From contig NZ_CP040892.1 in NCBI RefSeq assembly GCF_006171285.1, positions 1 through 48,894 on the forward strand: a stretch of 48,894 bases of DNA, in the 5' to 3' direction. Below the pieces are notes generated by a model. The model worked only from the letters and a program-made list of their open reading frames with translations, had not been told where the DNA came from and made no database searches. Of the stretch, positions 26,735-36,350 are shown in pieces. The stretch is from Leclercia adecarboxylata. Lineage in GTDB: Bacteria > Pseudomonadota > Gammaproteobacteria > Enterobacterales > Enterobacteriaceae. Made by a program: the position numbers and the translations under genes. Every line of letters starts with the position of its first letter. Position 1 is the stretch's first letter.

Positions 26735-27946
26735 TTATCGCATTTTCAGTTTATAGATACCTGAGAAATCCAGATCCTGACCGACAATCAGAGTAATAAT
26801 CTCCCCCTGATTTTTATAAAGCGTTGGTGGAATATTCACACTGTTAGAAAAGGCTTCACGGGCGATATCAGCAAAAGCCTGTCGGCTGTTTGCGGTATAG
26901 TCCGTCTGGTTATCCTTATTGTTTTTAGCGGCTCCACTCGCCCACTGAGCCACATCGGGGATCATGCCAACCATCATAGCCCCGGAAAAACGCTCCCAAA
27001 AATGCGTATCAATCCAGCCTGACGCTCCGGCCTCACCTAATGGCCCAGCCGCCTGTGTATCAATCAGCGGAATATCGATAAACGGTGCAGTGCGTGTTCT
27101 CAGTTTGGTCGCCATAAGGAATACAGCGCCCTGACCGTGCTGAAGGGAACCGGCTTTATAAATCACATGGGCGGCAGTTCCTTTTTCGATGAGTTTTACA
27201 TTACCGTTGGCACTGTAAATGTCAGAATTAACCGTGCAGACCAGTTTTCCTGCGAGATCAGAGATAAACTTTCTGTCCAGTGAACAGGGTATGCCCGTAT
27301 TTTCTGGAATAAATAGATTGGGATCATAGGGAACCCTGGTAATTTTCGACAGCGATACGGGCGCTCCGGCATTAACAGGCTCGACCTCCTGTGTCGTGCT
27401 GGTATTACCTCCACCTTTGGTTTCACTGGCTGTTTGTGTTGAGGCGCTGCCGGAACCTCCCGATGCCGCAGAGCTACTGCCACCATAAGACACATCAAGC
27501 GCACGGCTGAAGTTATGCTGTACGCTTTCTGGCGCTGCTTCAGCTTTCCCGCTGTTGTTATCCCCTTTTTTCTCTTCCTGCCCGCCCTGCGTCTTTTGGT
27601 CAGAATTAAAAGGGTCAACGTCATCGCTTAACCCGGTCTGACGCTTCACCGACCCCGTAGCCACATCACTACTGGCTGGTTTTTCGTCATTACTGGACAT
27701 TGAACGGATGATGGAAGGGACATAATAGACGGATACCCCAGCAGCCAGCAGAACAAAGGCGGCCACAATGATGATTAGCCCCTTACGTGATTTTTTAAGC
27801 TTCTCGATGCCCAGGCTGTTAGCTGGCCGTCCTGAATCCTCCTCTTTATCTGTTTTGTCGGCCTGCTCAAGCTCTTTCTGTCGCCGTTCGCGCAGTTCCC
27901 GCTCAATTTCAACGGCGGTGAGAGTTTTATTTTCCTGTTCGCTCAC
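26735..27946 (-). CDS. pilX10: VirB10-type channel protein (PilX10)
   Basis: This 403-residue protein spans both membranes. It has a charged cytoplasmic N-terminus, one membrane span at about 55-75, a long low-complexity Ser/Gly/Gln/Thr-rich periplasmic linker (about 90-190), and a C-terminal TrbI/VirB10 domain with DTHFWERFSGAM near 310. The linker and domain order are typical. It overlaps pilX9 by 4 bp. Confidence 0.96.
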   Translation of the reverse strand: MSEQENKTLTAVEIERELRERRQKELEQADKTDKEEDSGRPANSLGIEKLKKSRKGLIIIVAAFVLLAAGVSVYYVPSIIRSMSSNDEKPASSDVATGSVKRQTGLSDDVDPFNSDQKTQGGQEEKKGDNNSGKAEAAPESVQHNFSRALDVSYGGSSSAASGGSGSASTQTASETKGGGNTSTTQEVEPVNAGAPVSLSKITRVPYDPNLFIPENTGIPCSLDRKFISDLAGKLVCTVNSDIYSANGNVKLIEKGTAAHVIYKAGSLQHGQGAVFLMATKLRTRTAPFIDIPLIDTQAAGPLGEAGASGWIDTHFWERFSGAMMVGMIPDVAQWASGAAKNNKDNQTDYTANSRQAFADIAREAFSNSVNIPPTLYKNQGEIITLIVGQDLDFSGIYKLKMR

Positions 27947-28872
27947 TGGATCACCTCTTTTTCAACTTTCGGAGATACGGTGTCTCCTGCCGGAAGCCGG
28001 ACTTTGCCAAAGCCCCGATTTTCAACCCCGACAACCTGATTTCCGATACGCAACACAAAACGCTGGTCTACAGGCACACCCACAACGGTAAAACTGCTGC
28101 TTTTCTTCACTACCGGATTAGTCAGGGTTTCCTGATCGCCGCTCATGACAAAAATACTCGGGATTTTCTTCAGTGGGCTGAATCCAAACCAGGTATAACG
28201 GCCATCGTCATATGCATAATCCGGGCTGATATCCTGGCTACCTTCAGCAACTCGCTTCCAGTACTGCCAGTTGCGCGGAGATTTGGCATTTTCAAGCGCG
28301 TTGTTGATGGTTTTTTCTTCCTGTCGCTTGTTGTAAGCCTCAATCCTTTTTTTCTCGATCTCGGCCTGCTCTTTACGCCTTTCCTGCGGGTACTGGTAAT
28401 TCACAACAAAAGCAATTTTATCCGGCTGGCGAAACGTCCGGGCGTTCAGCTCCATGCTGTAATTGCGTTTTGTGGTACGGACAAACAGGTTTGTTCGCCA
28501 GCGTTCCAGATCGGTTTCAGGGTCAAGAGCCACGTTAACGACTTCAGATGACTGCTTTCCGTTCTCGTCCGTGTTGTTGTTCTGCACCGTCTGTTTAACT
28601 GGCTTCACTTCGACATAAACAAGATTATCTTCTTTATTCACCGACCATCCCTGGGGGAAGCCTGTTCTGGCACTGATAACAGTTTCGTCGTCATCAAATA
28701 CCAGTGTGGTTGTATAGCCGACTGCACTGTTAATAACAGTCGTATTTTGAGGGTTATAACTGACAATCTGGTTTCGTGGATCGAAGCGGCTTCCCGATGG
28801 CTGTACTGCCGCATTACAAATGTGCGCAGCCATCAGAAGCGCAATTACTAACGCTCCTTTTCTTATTTTCAT
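27943..28872 (-). CDS. pilX9: VirB9-type outer-membrane core protein (PilX9)
   Basis: This 309-residue exported protein has a signal peptide ending around HICNAA (22) and a VirB9/TrbG domain. A conserved DDGRYTWFGF lies in the C-terminal beta domain near 222. With VirB7 and VirB10 it forms the outer core ring. A central helical insert rich in Glu, Lys and Arg (about 165-200) is visible. It stands 4 bp downstream of pilX8. Confidence 0.95.
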   Translation of the reverse strand: MKIRKGALVIALLMAAHICNAAVQPSGSRFDPRNQIVSYNPQNTTVINSAVGYTTTLVFDDDETVISARTGFPQGWSVNKEDNLVYVEVKPVKQTVQNNNTDENGKQSSEVVNVALDPETDLERWRTNLFVRTTKRNYSMELNARTFRQPDKIAFVVNYQYPQERRKEQAEIEKKRIEAYNKRQEEKTINNALENAKSPRNWQYWKRVAEGSQDISPDYAYDDGRYTWFGFSPLKKIPSIFVMSGDQETLTNPVVKKSSSFTVVGVPVDQRFVLRIGNQVVGVENRGFGKVRLPAGDTVSPKVEKEVIQ

Positions 28873-28876
28873 ATTT

Positions 28877-29605
28877 TCACCCTTTAACTTCTTTATCGCG
28901 AACGTAGCTGGTTACAACGAATTTGAGCGGATTATTATTACGTTCACCCGATGCCATTTCGACCTGTGGCTCAATCCGGTAAGTTAGCCGGATATTCCAG
29001 TATTCATCATTATTTTGGCCTGTCGCCACATCCCTGACGGTTAGTTTAAAGCGAACATATGCCCCCATATCCTTATCATCAGGACGGGATGACGGGCTGA
29101 TAATGACAGACGGCTTATCTTGCACGGTAGCCGTTCTTTCAGCTTTTCTGTAAATGACTTTAGGTGAATTACTGCTATTGATTAGAGCATTATATTCAGT
29201 TGCCACATTTTCAGCGCTATAGAGCAATACATAATCATAGTCATGCTGAAGACTAAAATAGTTATAACCTTCGCGACGTTTAACGTACTGAGTGATAAAG
29301 TATTTTGCCAGCGCTTCATTTTCAGAGAGATTTTCTTTTTTAACAGAAGTCAGTCTTTCAGCAACGCCAGTGACACCATTAATAAGATAAGCCTCGACAA
29401 CCGTACTCTTTAACGGAAGCGCACCATTCAGGGCAAGCAGCGACAACACACCAACGGCCATCCCAGCAATACCACCAAATTTATATATGCGGTTCATTTT
29501 CTCCTGTAACACTACATTTTTCTCTTCAAATGTGGTTGAAGAGTCCGTTACTTCTTTTTTCTTATTAAAACCGGGCAGTTTTAATTGTGGAATTTTAAAC
29601 CCCAT
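28877..29605 (-). CDS. pilX8: VirB8-type inner-membrane protein (PilX8)
   Basis: This 242-residue protein has a short cytoplasmic head, one membrane span at about 45-66, and a periplasmic NTF2-like domain containing YNYFSLQHDYDYVLLYSA and the late WNIRLTYRIEP. This is the VirB8 layout. It nucleates channel assembly. Its start overlaps the end of the small VirB7-like gene, which points to coupled translation. Confidence 0.95.
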   Translation of the reverse strand: MGFKIPQLKLPGFNKKKEVTDSSTTFEEKNVVLQEKMNRIYKFGGIAGMAVGVLSLLALNGALPLKSTVVEAYLINGVTGVAERLTSVKKENLSENEALAKYFITQYVKRREGYNYFSLQHDYDYVLLYSAENVATEYNALINSSNSPKVIYRKAERTATVQDKPSVIISPSSRPDDKDMGAYVRFKLTVRDVATGQNNDEYWNIRLTYRIEPQVEMASGERNNNPLKFVVTSYVRDKEVKG

Positions 29606-29723
29606 TGCGCATTACCTCTGCTGAATTAACAGGTTCGCTTTTCCCGGAAACCGGAGGTTGTTTGTGTGACGCCTGACAACCAAACAGACAAAGTGTCACG
29701 AAAAACGTGATAATTAGTTTCAT
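29595..29723 (-). CDS. pilX7: VirB7-type lipoprotein (PilX7)
   Basis: This 42-residue frame starts MKLIITFFVTLCLFGCQASH: a signal peptide with lipobox LFGC and Cys at 16. The short mature part is Pro/Ser-rich. It sits between pilX6 and pilX8 and overlaps the pilX8 start by 11 bp, exactly where virB7 belongs. A GG-containing site precedes the ATG only weakly. It would anchor VirB9 at the outer membrane. It is easily missed because of its length. Confidence 0.88.
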   Translation of the reverse strand: MKLIITFFVTLCLFGCQASHKQPPVSGKSEPVNSAEVMRNGV

Positions 29724-29844
29724 AGTAAAACCTGAGATTAAAGATGAGTGAGAAAGTAGAGTGGGATTAACTGGTAAAAAAAGACATTATCAAACAGGCA
29801 GTAATAAAAAAGATGAAAATAACCATATATAATAAATTATTCAC

Positions 29845-30900
29845 CTACCCTCCATATTTCTTCTTAGCCATTTCGATTGCGGCACTACGCAGTTTTTTTG
29901 CACCAATATTTAACCCCTGCCCGGTCAGATTACCCAGCTTACCGGACATTCCCGGAGACTGACCAAGCCCCCCTTTCTGACGACTAATGCCCTTCCATGC
30001 GCCAATACCTGCGTTTCTCCCCATGCCAAGAGCACCACGCGCCATGCGGGAAGCACCAAATACGCCAGCACCTATCCCCATAGCAGCAGCCCCCTGCAAT
30101 GCCCCCTCAACGCCAACACCTGCGAGCTGTGAAGCATAGGTTTTGGCCTGCCAGATAATCCAGGCCATGAATGCACCCGCAACCCCGGCTTGAGCACCGG
30201 TCGAGATGAGATTTAGTTCGTCTGCATTTGCTATAGATATGGTCAAGATGCCATTAAGGAAAGTCATTCCCGCTTTAATAGCCAAACCGCAAAACAGAAA
30301 TATAAAACATGAGCTAAATATTAACTGTAGCCAGCTATTAAACATTTGCCTTAAAAAAACAAAAGAAAGGCAAACAATAAACAATGGCGCAGTAATAGTT
30401 AGCATTTTAAGTGTAACTTCAGCAGCAAGATAAACTATAGATGTTAATAGCAGCGCTAATATACCGCCAGCATATGTTAATATCGCCGCAATAGCGCCGT
30501 CTGTTTTAACATACGTGGAAGTATCTTTTGACATAAGATATGCTGCAACTTGCTGAACTTTTTCCCAAAGTTCATCAACCCATTTCCAAGGGTCACCTCC
30601 TGCAAATGTTTCCTTTAGTCCATCTATAGCCTGATTAGCGCTATCTAGCCAACCGCCCATATTCCTGACAAAAACAAGGATCAGCCAAAAACGAAATAAA
30701 TTCCAGATAAAATCCTGAACATGAGATTTCTGTTTCCCTACAATTACTGTATAGGCATACCACAATATATAAATAGAAATACCATACTTACCCAATTGAT
30801 ACGCTATTGAAGAAAAGTTATCTAACTGACCAGTCAAAGACTGGTCGAGAACTTTAACAATAACGTCATGGGCGGCTTGGAAAAACCTAGAAGTTGCCAT
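29845..30900 (-). CDS. pilX6: VirB6-type polytopic channel protein (PilX6)
   Basis: This 351-residue inner-membrane protein has about six to seven membrane spans and the VirB6/TrbL arrangement with a long central periplasmic loop (about 75-140). A Gly- and Ala-rich C-terminus follows, ending in a basic tail. It helps form the inner-membrane part of the channel. AAGGAGCC precedes the ATG. A 121-bp gap before pilX7 holds no gene. Confidence 0.93.
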   Translation of the reverse strand: MATSRFFQAAHDVIVKVLDQSLTGQLDNFSSIAYQLGKYGISIYILWYAYTVIVGKQKSHVQDFIWNLFRFWLILVFVRNMGGWLDSANQAIDGLKETFAGGDPWKWVDELWEKVQQVAAYLMSKDTSTYVKTDGAIAAILTYAGGILALLLTSIVYLAAEVTLKMLTITAPLFIVCLSFVFLRQMFNSWLQLIFSSCFIFLFCGLAIKAGMTFLNGILTISIANADELNLISTGAQAGVAGAFMAWIIWQAKTYASQLAGVGVEGALQGAAAMGIGAGVFGASRMARGALGMGRNAGIGAWKGISRQKGGLGQSPGMSGKLGNLTGQGLNIGAKKLRSAAIEMAKKKYGG

Positions 30901-30911
30901 AATGGCTCCTT

Positions 30912-31169
30912 TTAACTTCCCTCTTTACCCAAAACATCTTTGAATGCGTCTTTAATGTCAATGTGCTTAGGATGCAATTGCTTATATCTAAACAAACCTT
31001 CTTTAGCATTTTTACAATTGTCACTATCACTACCAGACTTTTTGCATTCAGCTACTTTTTTAGTTGCTTCGTCTACGTGAGACTGCCACCAGTCTACAGA
31101 CTTTACCTCTTCACACCCGGCAAGAAAGAATGTAAGCCCTAACGCTGCAACTACTCCATATTTTTTCAA
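30912..31169 (-). CDS. eex: Entry-exclusion lipoprotein (EexN-like)
   Basis: This 85-residue protein has a lipoprotein signal with LAGC at about 16-19, then WWQSHVDEATKKVAECKK and a paired Cys. This is the EexN-family pattern; these proteins at the cell surface block uptake of a like plasmid. It starts with TTG: GGAGG lies 4-5 nt before TTG and no in-frame ATG is available. It stands between pilX5 and pilX6, the usual place for entry exclusion. Confidence 0.88.
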   Translation of the reverse strand: MKKYGVVAALGLTFFLAGCEEVKSVDWWQSHVDEATKKVAECKKSGSDSDNCKNAKEGLFRYKQLHPKHIDIKDAFKDVLGKEGS

Positions 31170-31178
31170 AGTTCCTCC

Positions 31179-31928
31179 TCAGTTCATTTCATAGCTCTGC
31201 TGATCAAACGCTGACTTATAATCAACAATTGGTGTATCCGCATTGACTGCATCCAACTGTTTCTTTTGGAATGCAGCCTCCGACATCTTCATCTTGTATT
31301 CTGCAAGATCGCGCTGCTTATCGCGATACATTTCATACTGAAATTTGAGCTTCTCGAACTTCAGGTTCTCCAGAGAGACAGCATTAGTCGCGTCCTGTGT
31401 AGCTTTAGTGTCCTTCGCGTTTTTAACCTGATCGATAAGGTCTTTCATCGACTGGTTGTCGCTACGCAGCTTTTCTTCAAGCTGATTACCGTACTCAACC
31501 CCTGCCAACTGGGACAGGAATGTCGCCTCACATCCCCGAACCTGGTTACCTGTGTACCCCAGCCCTTTACAGGTATCCGTTACCTTGTAGTCGGAAAGCA
31601 GCGATTTAGCCTGCGCAGAGAGCACAGCATCAGGGTTTTTAATGTAGTCATCGATAAATGCATTACCCTGGTCGTAAATCTGTGTTAGTTCCTTACTGAC
31701 AGACTGTGCGTCCTGAACCAGCCCCTGAACGTCACGGATACCTGTTTTCGTTAACAGCTCGTCCTTATAGGCCGTAAGCTCGTTCTCCCACTGTTTGGCC
31801 TCTTTTACCCACTGCGCCGCCGTATCTAACGCTGACTTTGCATCATGCACAATCACCCCGCTACCTATAGCAAAGGCGCTTGCCGAGCAACAGATGAGCG
31901 TTGCGGCCAGAAATTGTTTTTTCATCAT
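31179..31928 (-). CDS. pilX5: VirB5-type minor pilin (PilX5)
   Basis: This exported protein of about 249 residues has a signal peptide (MMKKQFLAATLICCSASAFA) and a mostly helical mature part, as expected for VirB5, which sits at the pilus tip. AAGG lies just before the paired ATG ATG at 31928/31925; the second gives a better spacing. An upstream start at 31976 would add 16 residues before the signal and is unlikely. Confidence 0.92.
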   Translation of the reverse strand: MMKKQFLAATLICCSASAFAIGSGVIVHDAKSALDTAAQWVKEAKQWENELTAYKDELLTKTGIRDVQGLVQDAQSVSKELTQIYDQGNAFIDDYIKNPDAVLSAQAKSLLSDYKVTDTCKGLGYTGNQVRGCEATFLSQLAGVEYGNQLEEKLRSDNQSMKDLIDQVKNAKDTKATQDATNAVSLENLKFEKLKFQYEMYRDKQRDLAEYKMKMSEAAFQKKQLDAVNADTPIVDYKSAFDQQSYEMN

Positions 31929-31935
31929 ATTCACC

Positions 31936-34695
31936 TTAATTAATTCCACGATTGGCACGTTCAAGATAGATATCAATCCAGTCTTCCGGTTTCATCCCTT
32001 CTTTCCAGATTTCATCGAACAGCTCCAGCTGCTCCGTAGAAGCACTTAAAATCGGGAGATAATAAGCGGCTTTACCCAGATCTAACTTTGCAAAGGCTGC
32101 AAAGTCATCGCGTTCGCCCTGCCGCTGTGGGTTTTTGACCACCATGAACTGACGCGAAAGCGGGTCAATAGCTTTAATTTTGTCAAAATAAAGCTCTTTT
32201 ACCTGTAGGCCGTCGACATATTCCCCACGCTTGGCTTTAGGATTTGCAAGATAGATATGTGTGGCACACTGTTCACGAACAGCAGCTGCTATCGGCGTTT
32301 TAATCAGCTCATCCGGCGACTGCGTAGCGACAACGAGCACCATATCCAGCTTACGTCCAGTCTTGAGTTTGTTATAAACGAAATCCCTGAAAGCATCGTT
32401 GTTCAGCCACTGCCAGAACTCATCCATATAAATAATGAGTCGTCGGCCGTCGGCCAGCATTGTTACGCGATAAATCAGATAAAACGAAGCTACCGGGGCA
32501 ACAACTTTATCATCCAGAAATTCCGTACCATCAACACCAAAAACATCCAGATTGGATACGTCAAAAGTATCTGTGCGATTATCAATGACCCAGCCGTATT
32601 CACCTCCCTGTTTCCACGCTTTAAGACGAGCCTTGATACCATGACGCTTAGTTTCTGCATCATCTGGTTCAAGAATAAGCGGAATAAGTTTACTGACAGG
32701 GAATGAACGATCTTCCCTTGCCATTAAACGCTCAACTGCATCTGAAATCAGGCCGTTCTGGTAATCATCCAGGGTATTGTTATTAAGCGTACAAATCAGT
32801 CTTATCAAATCCTTCATAAAAGCGATGTTACGCTTGGTTGGCTTCAGAGCCGCTGGATTCCACCCGGTCGGTGCGCCACCCTTAACCCGGTAATATTCAC
32901 CTCCCATAGCGCGAATGCCGACTTCACCCGCCCTGTCTTTATCAAAAAAAACAGTGGTCAGTTTCCTGACCTTTCGGTTAGACGGAAAGGACTCCGGCGC
33001 ACCGTACTGTTGTACGGCGTATGCTTTCGTCATTAAAAGGACAGTTTTACCTACGTTTGATGTCCCAAGAATTTCCGTATGTCCCAGCGTTGGGTTTTTA
33101 CCAAAGAAATTCTGGTTTTCCGTGGTCATATGGTAGTTGAGGTGATAAATATCATTACCAGAACCGCGCAAGGTAATTAATCTGTCACCCCAGGTATTCC
33201 CTTTTTCTTTCCCTGTAAAGAAGTTATGGAAGCTTTCCATTTCAGCAAAATTAAGACTGCTAAGGGTACACAAGCGAGGGCGCAAGTTATAATTACCCGG
33301 TAACTGAGCAAAATACGCAGCCCCAAGACTCAGGGTCGAATATGTGATAATAAGCCCAAGGTCTTCAAGGGTTGTGGTCACTATATTGGTGTCTTTAACC
33401 AGACGTTCCGGCGTGTCAGCAAAAACAATCAGCGTCTGGTGACTCTTACCAAAAGAGTTGTAACCACTGGAAACCATATCCAGACCAACATGCAAATCAG
33501 CCAGCAATGATTTAGCCGCATCATCAGTCATCTCAAGCTTATCAATCTGATCGTCCAGCGCCTTGATGGAGGCTTGCTTATCCATCGTAGTGAAAGACGA
33601 TGTAAAGACATATTCAACAGGGAGATACATCAGCGCATCAAAAATTCCGGCGTCCGTCTCCTGAAAGTAATCCTTTATTTCAATGCACCGGAAATATCTG
33701 GCGTGATCAGAAGCTGTAATTTGCCCTGCATCGTTACCGAAAAACAAGTCTTTACCGCCAAGATAAGTATAAAAAGGACTATTAGTTACTCTTACCTTTT
33801 GAAACTTCCCGGATAGCAGATACTGAAAAAGGGAAAGTTGGTCAGAAAATACCTTGCTATTTTCTTCAAACAAACCAAGACGGCGAGAGTGGAACCTGGA
33901 CAGATAAGTATCAAGTCTGCCACAAATTTCGTTCATGTCGTTAATGGGTTCATCAAAAATATTTTTATTCCGCTTATTCCTTGAAAGAAAATGTGAAACT
34001 TTATCTTCAGCATTGAAAGGCTTATAACAGACTGTCAGATAAAGTTTGTTTTCAAAATATTCAGGCTCAGAAAGAGAACGGTAATAATCATTCATAACCC
34101 GGTTAACAAATGGGATTTTACTGTTAAATGAAGACTGAACCTCTTTCTTTACACGAACACGGTGTGTGTAGAACGTCACAGGCTTACCCTCAAAGCTTCG
34201 AATAAGCGTGTTGAGTTGGTCTGTCAGTAACGTCAGATCCTCCTCATCAACACATTCAAAGTAAGCGCCGTCAATATGCCAGGTAGCCAGCAAATCACGG
34301 CTTTTTGTGACGATTAGATTATCTGTGATATGAGAAGAGTACGGTATCAGCTCCTCAATAGAAGACTGGTCTTTCAGCTTCATAAAATTGTCCACTCTGG
34401 AAATATCAACTTCATCATACTGGCTCCCCGCATAATGGACGGCACTGAAGCGTTTGTTTGACAAGGGATGACCTTTGATTACAGTTCGTAGATAAAGCAG
34501 GTCAAAGAAACGCTCATCGATCTGTGTTACTCGCTTGATGGCATACCACCCTGGCAATATGAGTGCATACATTGCATCATGAATCCATACACCAAGTAAT
34601 ACAGAAATAAGGCACATTCCAAGGAAGGGGTAGAGCGGAACGCCCAACCCCCGGATTAAAGCGGGGCGTGTCAGCCCTTTAAAAAGAGTACTCAT
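31936..34695 (-). CDS. pilX3-4: VirB3-VirB4 fusion ATPase (PilX3-4)
   Basis: This 919-residue protein fuses VirB3 (about 1-100, two membrane segments around 18-50) to the VirB4 ATPase. The ATPase carries Walker A LGTSNVGKTVLLM near 545 and Walker B RLIIYMDEFWQWL near 750, followed by VATQSPDEL. The fusion is usual for R6K-type systems. It energises pilus biogenesis at the inner membrane. Length and motifs look complete. Confidence 0.96.
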   Translation of the reverse strand: MSTLFKGLTRPALIRGLGVPLYPFLGMCLISVLLGVWIHDAMYALILPGWYAIKRVTQIDERFFDLLYLRTVIKGHPLSNKRFSAVHYAGSQYDEVDISRVDNFMKLKDQSSIEELIPYSSHITDNLIVTKSRDLLATWHIDGAYFECVDEEDLTLLTDQLNTLIRSFEGKPVTFYTHRVRVKKEVQSSFNSKIPFVNRVMNDYYRSLSEPEYFENKLYLTVCYKPFNAEDKVSHFLSRNKRNKNIFDEPINDMNEICGRLDTYLSRFHSRRLGLFEENSKVFSDQLSLFQYLLSGKFQKVRVTNSPFYTYLGGKDLFFGNDAGQITASDHARYFRCIEIKDYFQETDAGIFDALMYLPVEYVFTSSFTTMDKQASIKALDDQIDKLEMTDDAAKSLLADLHVGLDMVSSGYNSFGKSHQTLIVFADTPERLVKDTNIVTTTLEDLGLIITYSTLSLGAAYFAQLPGNYNLRPRLCTLSSLNFAEMESFHNFFTGKEKGNTWGDRLITLRGSGNDIYHLNYHMTTENQNFFGKNPTLGHTEILGTSNVGKTVLLMTKAYAVQQYGAPESFPSNRKVRKLTTVFFDKDRAGEVGIRAMGGEYYRVKGGAPTGWNPAALKPTKRNIAFMKDLIRLICTLNNNTLDDYQNGLISDAVERLMAREDRSFPVSKLIPLILEPDDAETKRHGIKARLKAWKQGGEYGWVIDNRTDTFDVSNLDVFGVDGTEFLDDKVVAPVASFYLIYRVTMLADGRRLIIYMDEFWQWLNNDAFRDFVYNKLKTGRKLDMVLVVATQSPDELIKTPIAAAVREQCATHIYLANPKAKRGEYVDGLQVKELYFDKIKAIDPLSRQFMVVKNPQRQGERDDFAAFAKLDLGKAAYYLPILSASTEQLELFDEIWKEGMKPEDWIDIYLERANRGIN

Positions 34696-34716
34696 ATTTA
34701 CGCCCCTGAGATTAAC

Positions 34717-35007
34717 TTATGACAACCAGTCCGGTACGTAAGGAGCAATGATAAAGATAATCATCCCGATAATCAGAGGATAAATCCATGTCATATGTTG
34801 ACGTGCAAACAGCGCAATATATGCAATACCTAAGCAAATAATGGTGATTGCTGGTTTTCTCAAGTCAGTAAGGAAATCAATGATCTTTTGTAAAAAACCG
34901 GTAGTCTTTGTAGATACATCATCAGCAAAAGCTGGTTCCGCAACACAAAGCATTAAGGCAGCCATAAAGACAGTGAGTGTTAAGTAACGTTTATTCAGTT
35001 TCAACAT
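34717..35007 (-). CDS. pilX2: VirB2-type major pilin (PilX2)
   Basis: This 96-residue protein has a long signal peptide (to about 30, cleaved after AEPAFA) and two hydrophobic segments, the layout of VirB2 pilins. I use the ATG at 35007 with AAGGA 8 nt upstream. Its 5' end overlaps the lytic transglycosylase gene by 17 bp. It polymerises into the pilus. Confidence 0.92.
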   Translation of the reverse strand: MLKLNKRYLTLTVFMAALMLCVAEPAFADDVSTKTTGFLQKIIDFLTDLRKPAITIICLGIAYIALFARQHMTWIYPLIIGMIIFIIAPYVPDWLS

Positions 35008-35635
35008 CGTTTGTTTCCTTTTCATCTGATACGGTGCCACGCATGGCATATTTTGGATAAACAGTAGTTTCTTTTCGCGTAATGTCCTGTGTTGCAGTCT
35101 CCTTTCCTATTTCATCCTTAACCGATGGAACAGCCCATACCTTTTTGTTGTCTGGACGGCTATAACCAATACGCTGCGTATAGCTCGTATTATTAAAATT
35201 TGATTCAGATTTTTGCCCCGTCACAAAATTTCCAGAGTAATAACAACTAAGAGCGTTTTTTAAACTCCCTCCCCTTTGATAGCAATCAAGCATGATTTTT
35301 TCGAATACGGTAAGGTTTGTACACTGCGAGAAAAGTTTTTCTGCATTGACGCCATATTTAGAAAAATTAGTGCTTGTTATTTGCATAAGACCCGTTGAAT
35401 AACGGTGATTTCTAGCTTCAATTTTTTTTATTATGCTTAGTGCATCCTCCTTAGAACTTGGGAAATAAGAAATTACGCCACTATCACCGGGCTTACGCTC
35501 ACCTTTCGGTATAATCTCGGCTATAGCATAAGGATTAAAGCCAGATTCAACCCTTGCAACTTCATGAGCAGTATCAGGATGAACGCTGGCGGCGCATTGC
35601 ATAGCAAGCGCGATAAAAGCTGAGGTAGATAACAT
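34991..35635 (-). CDS. pilX1: VirB1-type lytic transglycosylase (PilX1)
   Basis: This 214-residue exported enzyme has the SLT fold with catalytic Glu in HEVARVESGFNPYA at about 24-37, and STGLMQITSTNF near 79. It opens the murein layer for the transfer channel. Paired cysteines (CTNL and CYQRG, CYYSG) fit the VirB1 group. GGGAG precedes the ATG. It is the first pilX gene in the transfer operon. Confidence 0.94.
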   Translation of the reverse strand: MLSTSAFIALAMQCAASVHPDTAHEVARVESGFNPYAIAEIIPKGERKPGDSGVISYFPSSKEDALSIIKKIEARNHRYSTGLMQITSTNFSKYGVNAEKLFSQCTNLTVFEKIMLDCYQRGGSLKNALSCYYSGNFVTGQKSESNFNNTSYTQRIGYSRPDNKKVWAVPSVKDEIGKETATQDITRKETTVYPKYAMRGTVSDEKETNDVETE

Positions 35636-35680
35636 TGATTACTCCCGGCCAGAACAGCACGGAACAGATCGGCAGAACGA

Positions 35681-35908
35681 TTACTCTTCGGAGTCGATAT
35701 CGGCTCCGTTTATGAGTTCATCTATTGCCTTTTGTGAACATGTTTTAATGAGATACTGCACAAAACCAGAGTCAGAAATACGCCTTCCCCGGCGGTAGCT
35801 AATCTCAACAGCGATTCGCTCAACTTCATCACGAACGTCAGAAGGGAGATAGAGGGTATTACGTTGAGGCTTGCGCTTGCTTGAAGTCTTTTTTCTGGTA
35901 ACAGTCAT
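35681..35908 (-). CDS. Small basic ribbon-helix-helix-like protein
   Basis: This 75-residue protein has a basic N-terminal arm (TVTRKKTSSKRKPQRN) followed by TLYLPSDVRDEVERIAVEIS and a helical rest, as in ribbon-helix-helix DNA-binding proteins. It overlaps the 3' end of actX by about 50 bp in another frame and lies before pilX1. It could regulate the transfer operon. I do not know a named counterpart. Confidence 0.7.
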   Translation of the reverse strand: MTVTRKKTSSKRKPQRNTLYLPSDVRDEVERIAVEISYRRGRRISDSGFVQYLIKTCSQKAIDELINGADIDSEE

Positions 35909-36350
35909 TTTTCTTCCGTTTCATTTTGTGGGTTAAGCTTTTTTCTGTGATGTAGTTGAGCATGGCTATACTTCTCTTCCTTGGATCATCCATCAGCATT
36001 ATTTCCACCAAACGGGGGGCGTTAGTATGGCTAAGTTGATTCCGTTCTCCTTGTTGTACATTAAATATTTCCTCATCAGGTACAGGTAACGGCTCTCCAC
36101 CAAAAGCAATAAACCGCTGAACATAAGGTAATGCGGTGATAGTAGATGAGTGAATTTTTTCAAAATCGGCCTGGATGAAAAGATACCCTGGGAAAAGTGG
36201 TAACAGCCTTTCTCTGAACGAGATTTGTTTATCCGGGCGGCGATACTTTTCTGAAATCATAGGGCAGTAGTAAGAAAAGTTATGCTGTTCAAGATGGGAG
36301 AAAACAGCAGCAAACCTCGTCGTAGTAAATTGCAAAACGTACCATTTCAT
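35859..36350 (-). CDS. actX: NusG/RfaH-like antiterminator (ActX)
   Basis: This 163-residue protein has the NusG N-terminal (NGN) domain: MKWYVLQFTTTRF, then LLPLFPGYLFIQADFE and YVQRFIAFGGEPLPVPDEEI. ActX in IncX plasmids is an RfaH-type protein that keeps RNA polymerase going through the long pilX operon. The C-terminal KOW part is poor or replaced by a basic tail. GAAAAATCT and AAGGA precede the ATG. It is the first gene of the transfer operon. Confidence 0.93.
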   Translation of the reverse strand: MKWYVLQFTTTRFAAVFSHLEQHNFSYYCPMISEKYRRPDKQISFRERLLPLFPGYLFIQADFEKIHSSTITALPYVQRFIAFGGEPLPVPDEEIFNVQQGERNQLSHTNAPRLVEIMLMDDPRKRSIAMLNYITEKSLTHKMKRKKNDCYQKKDFKQAQAST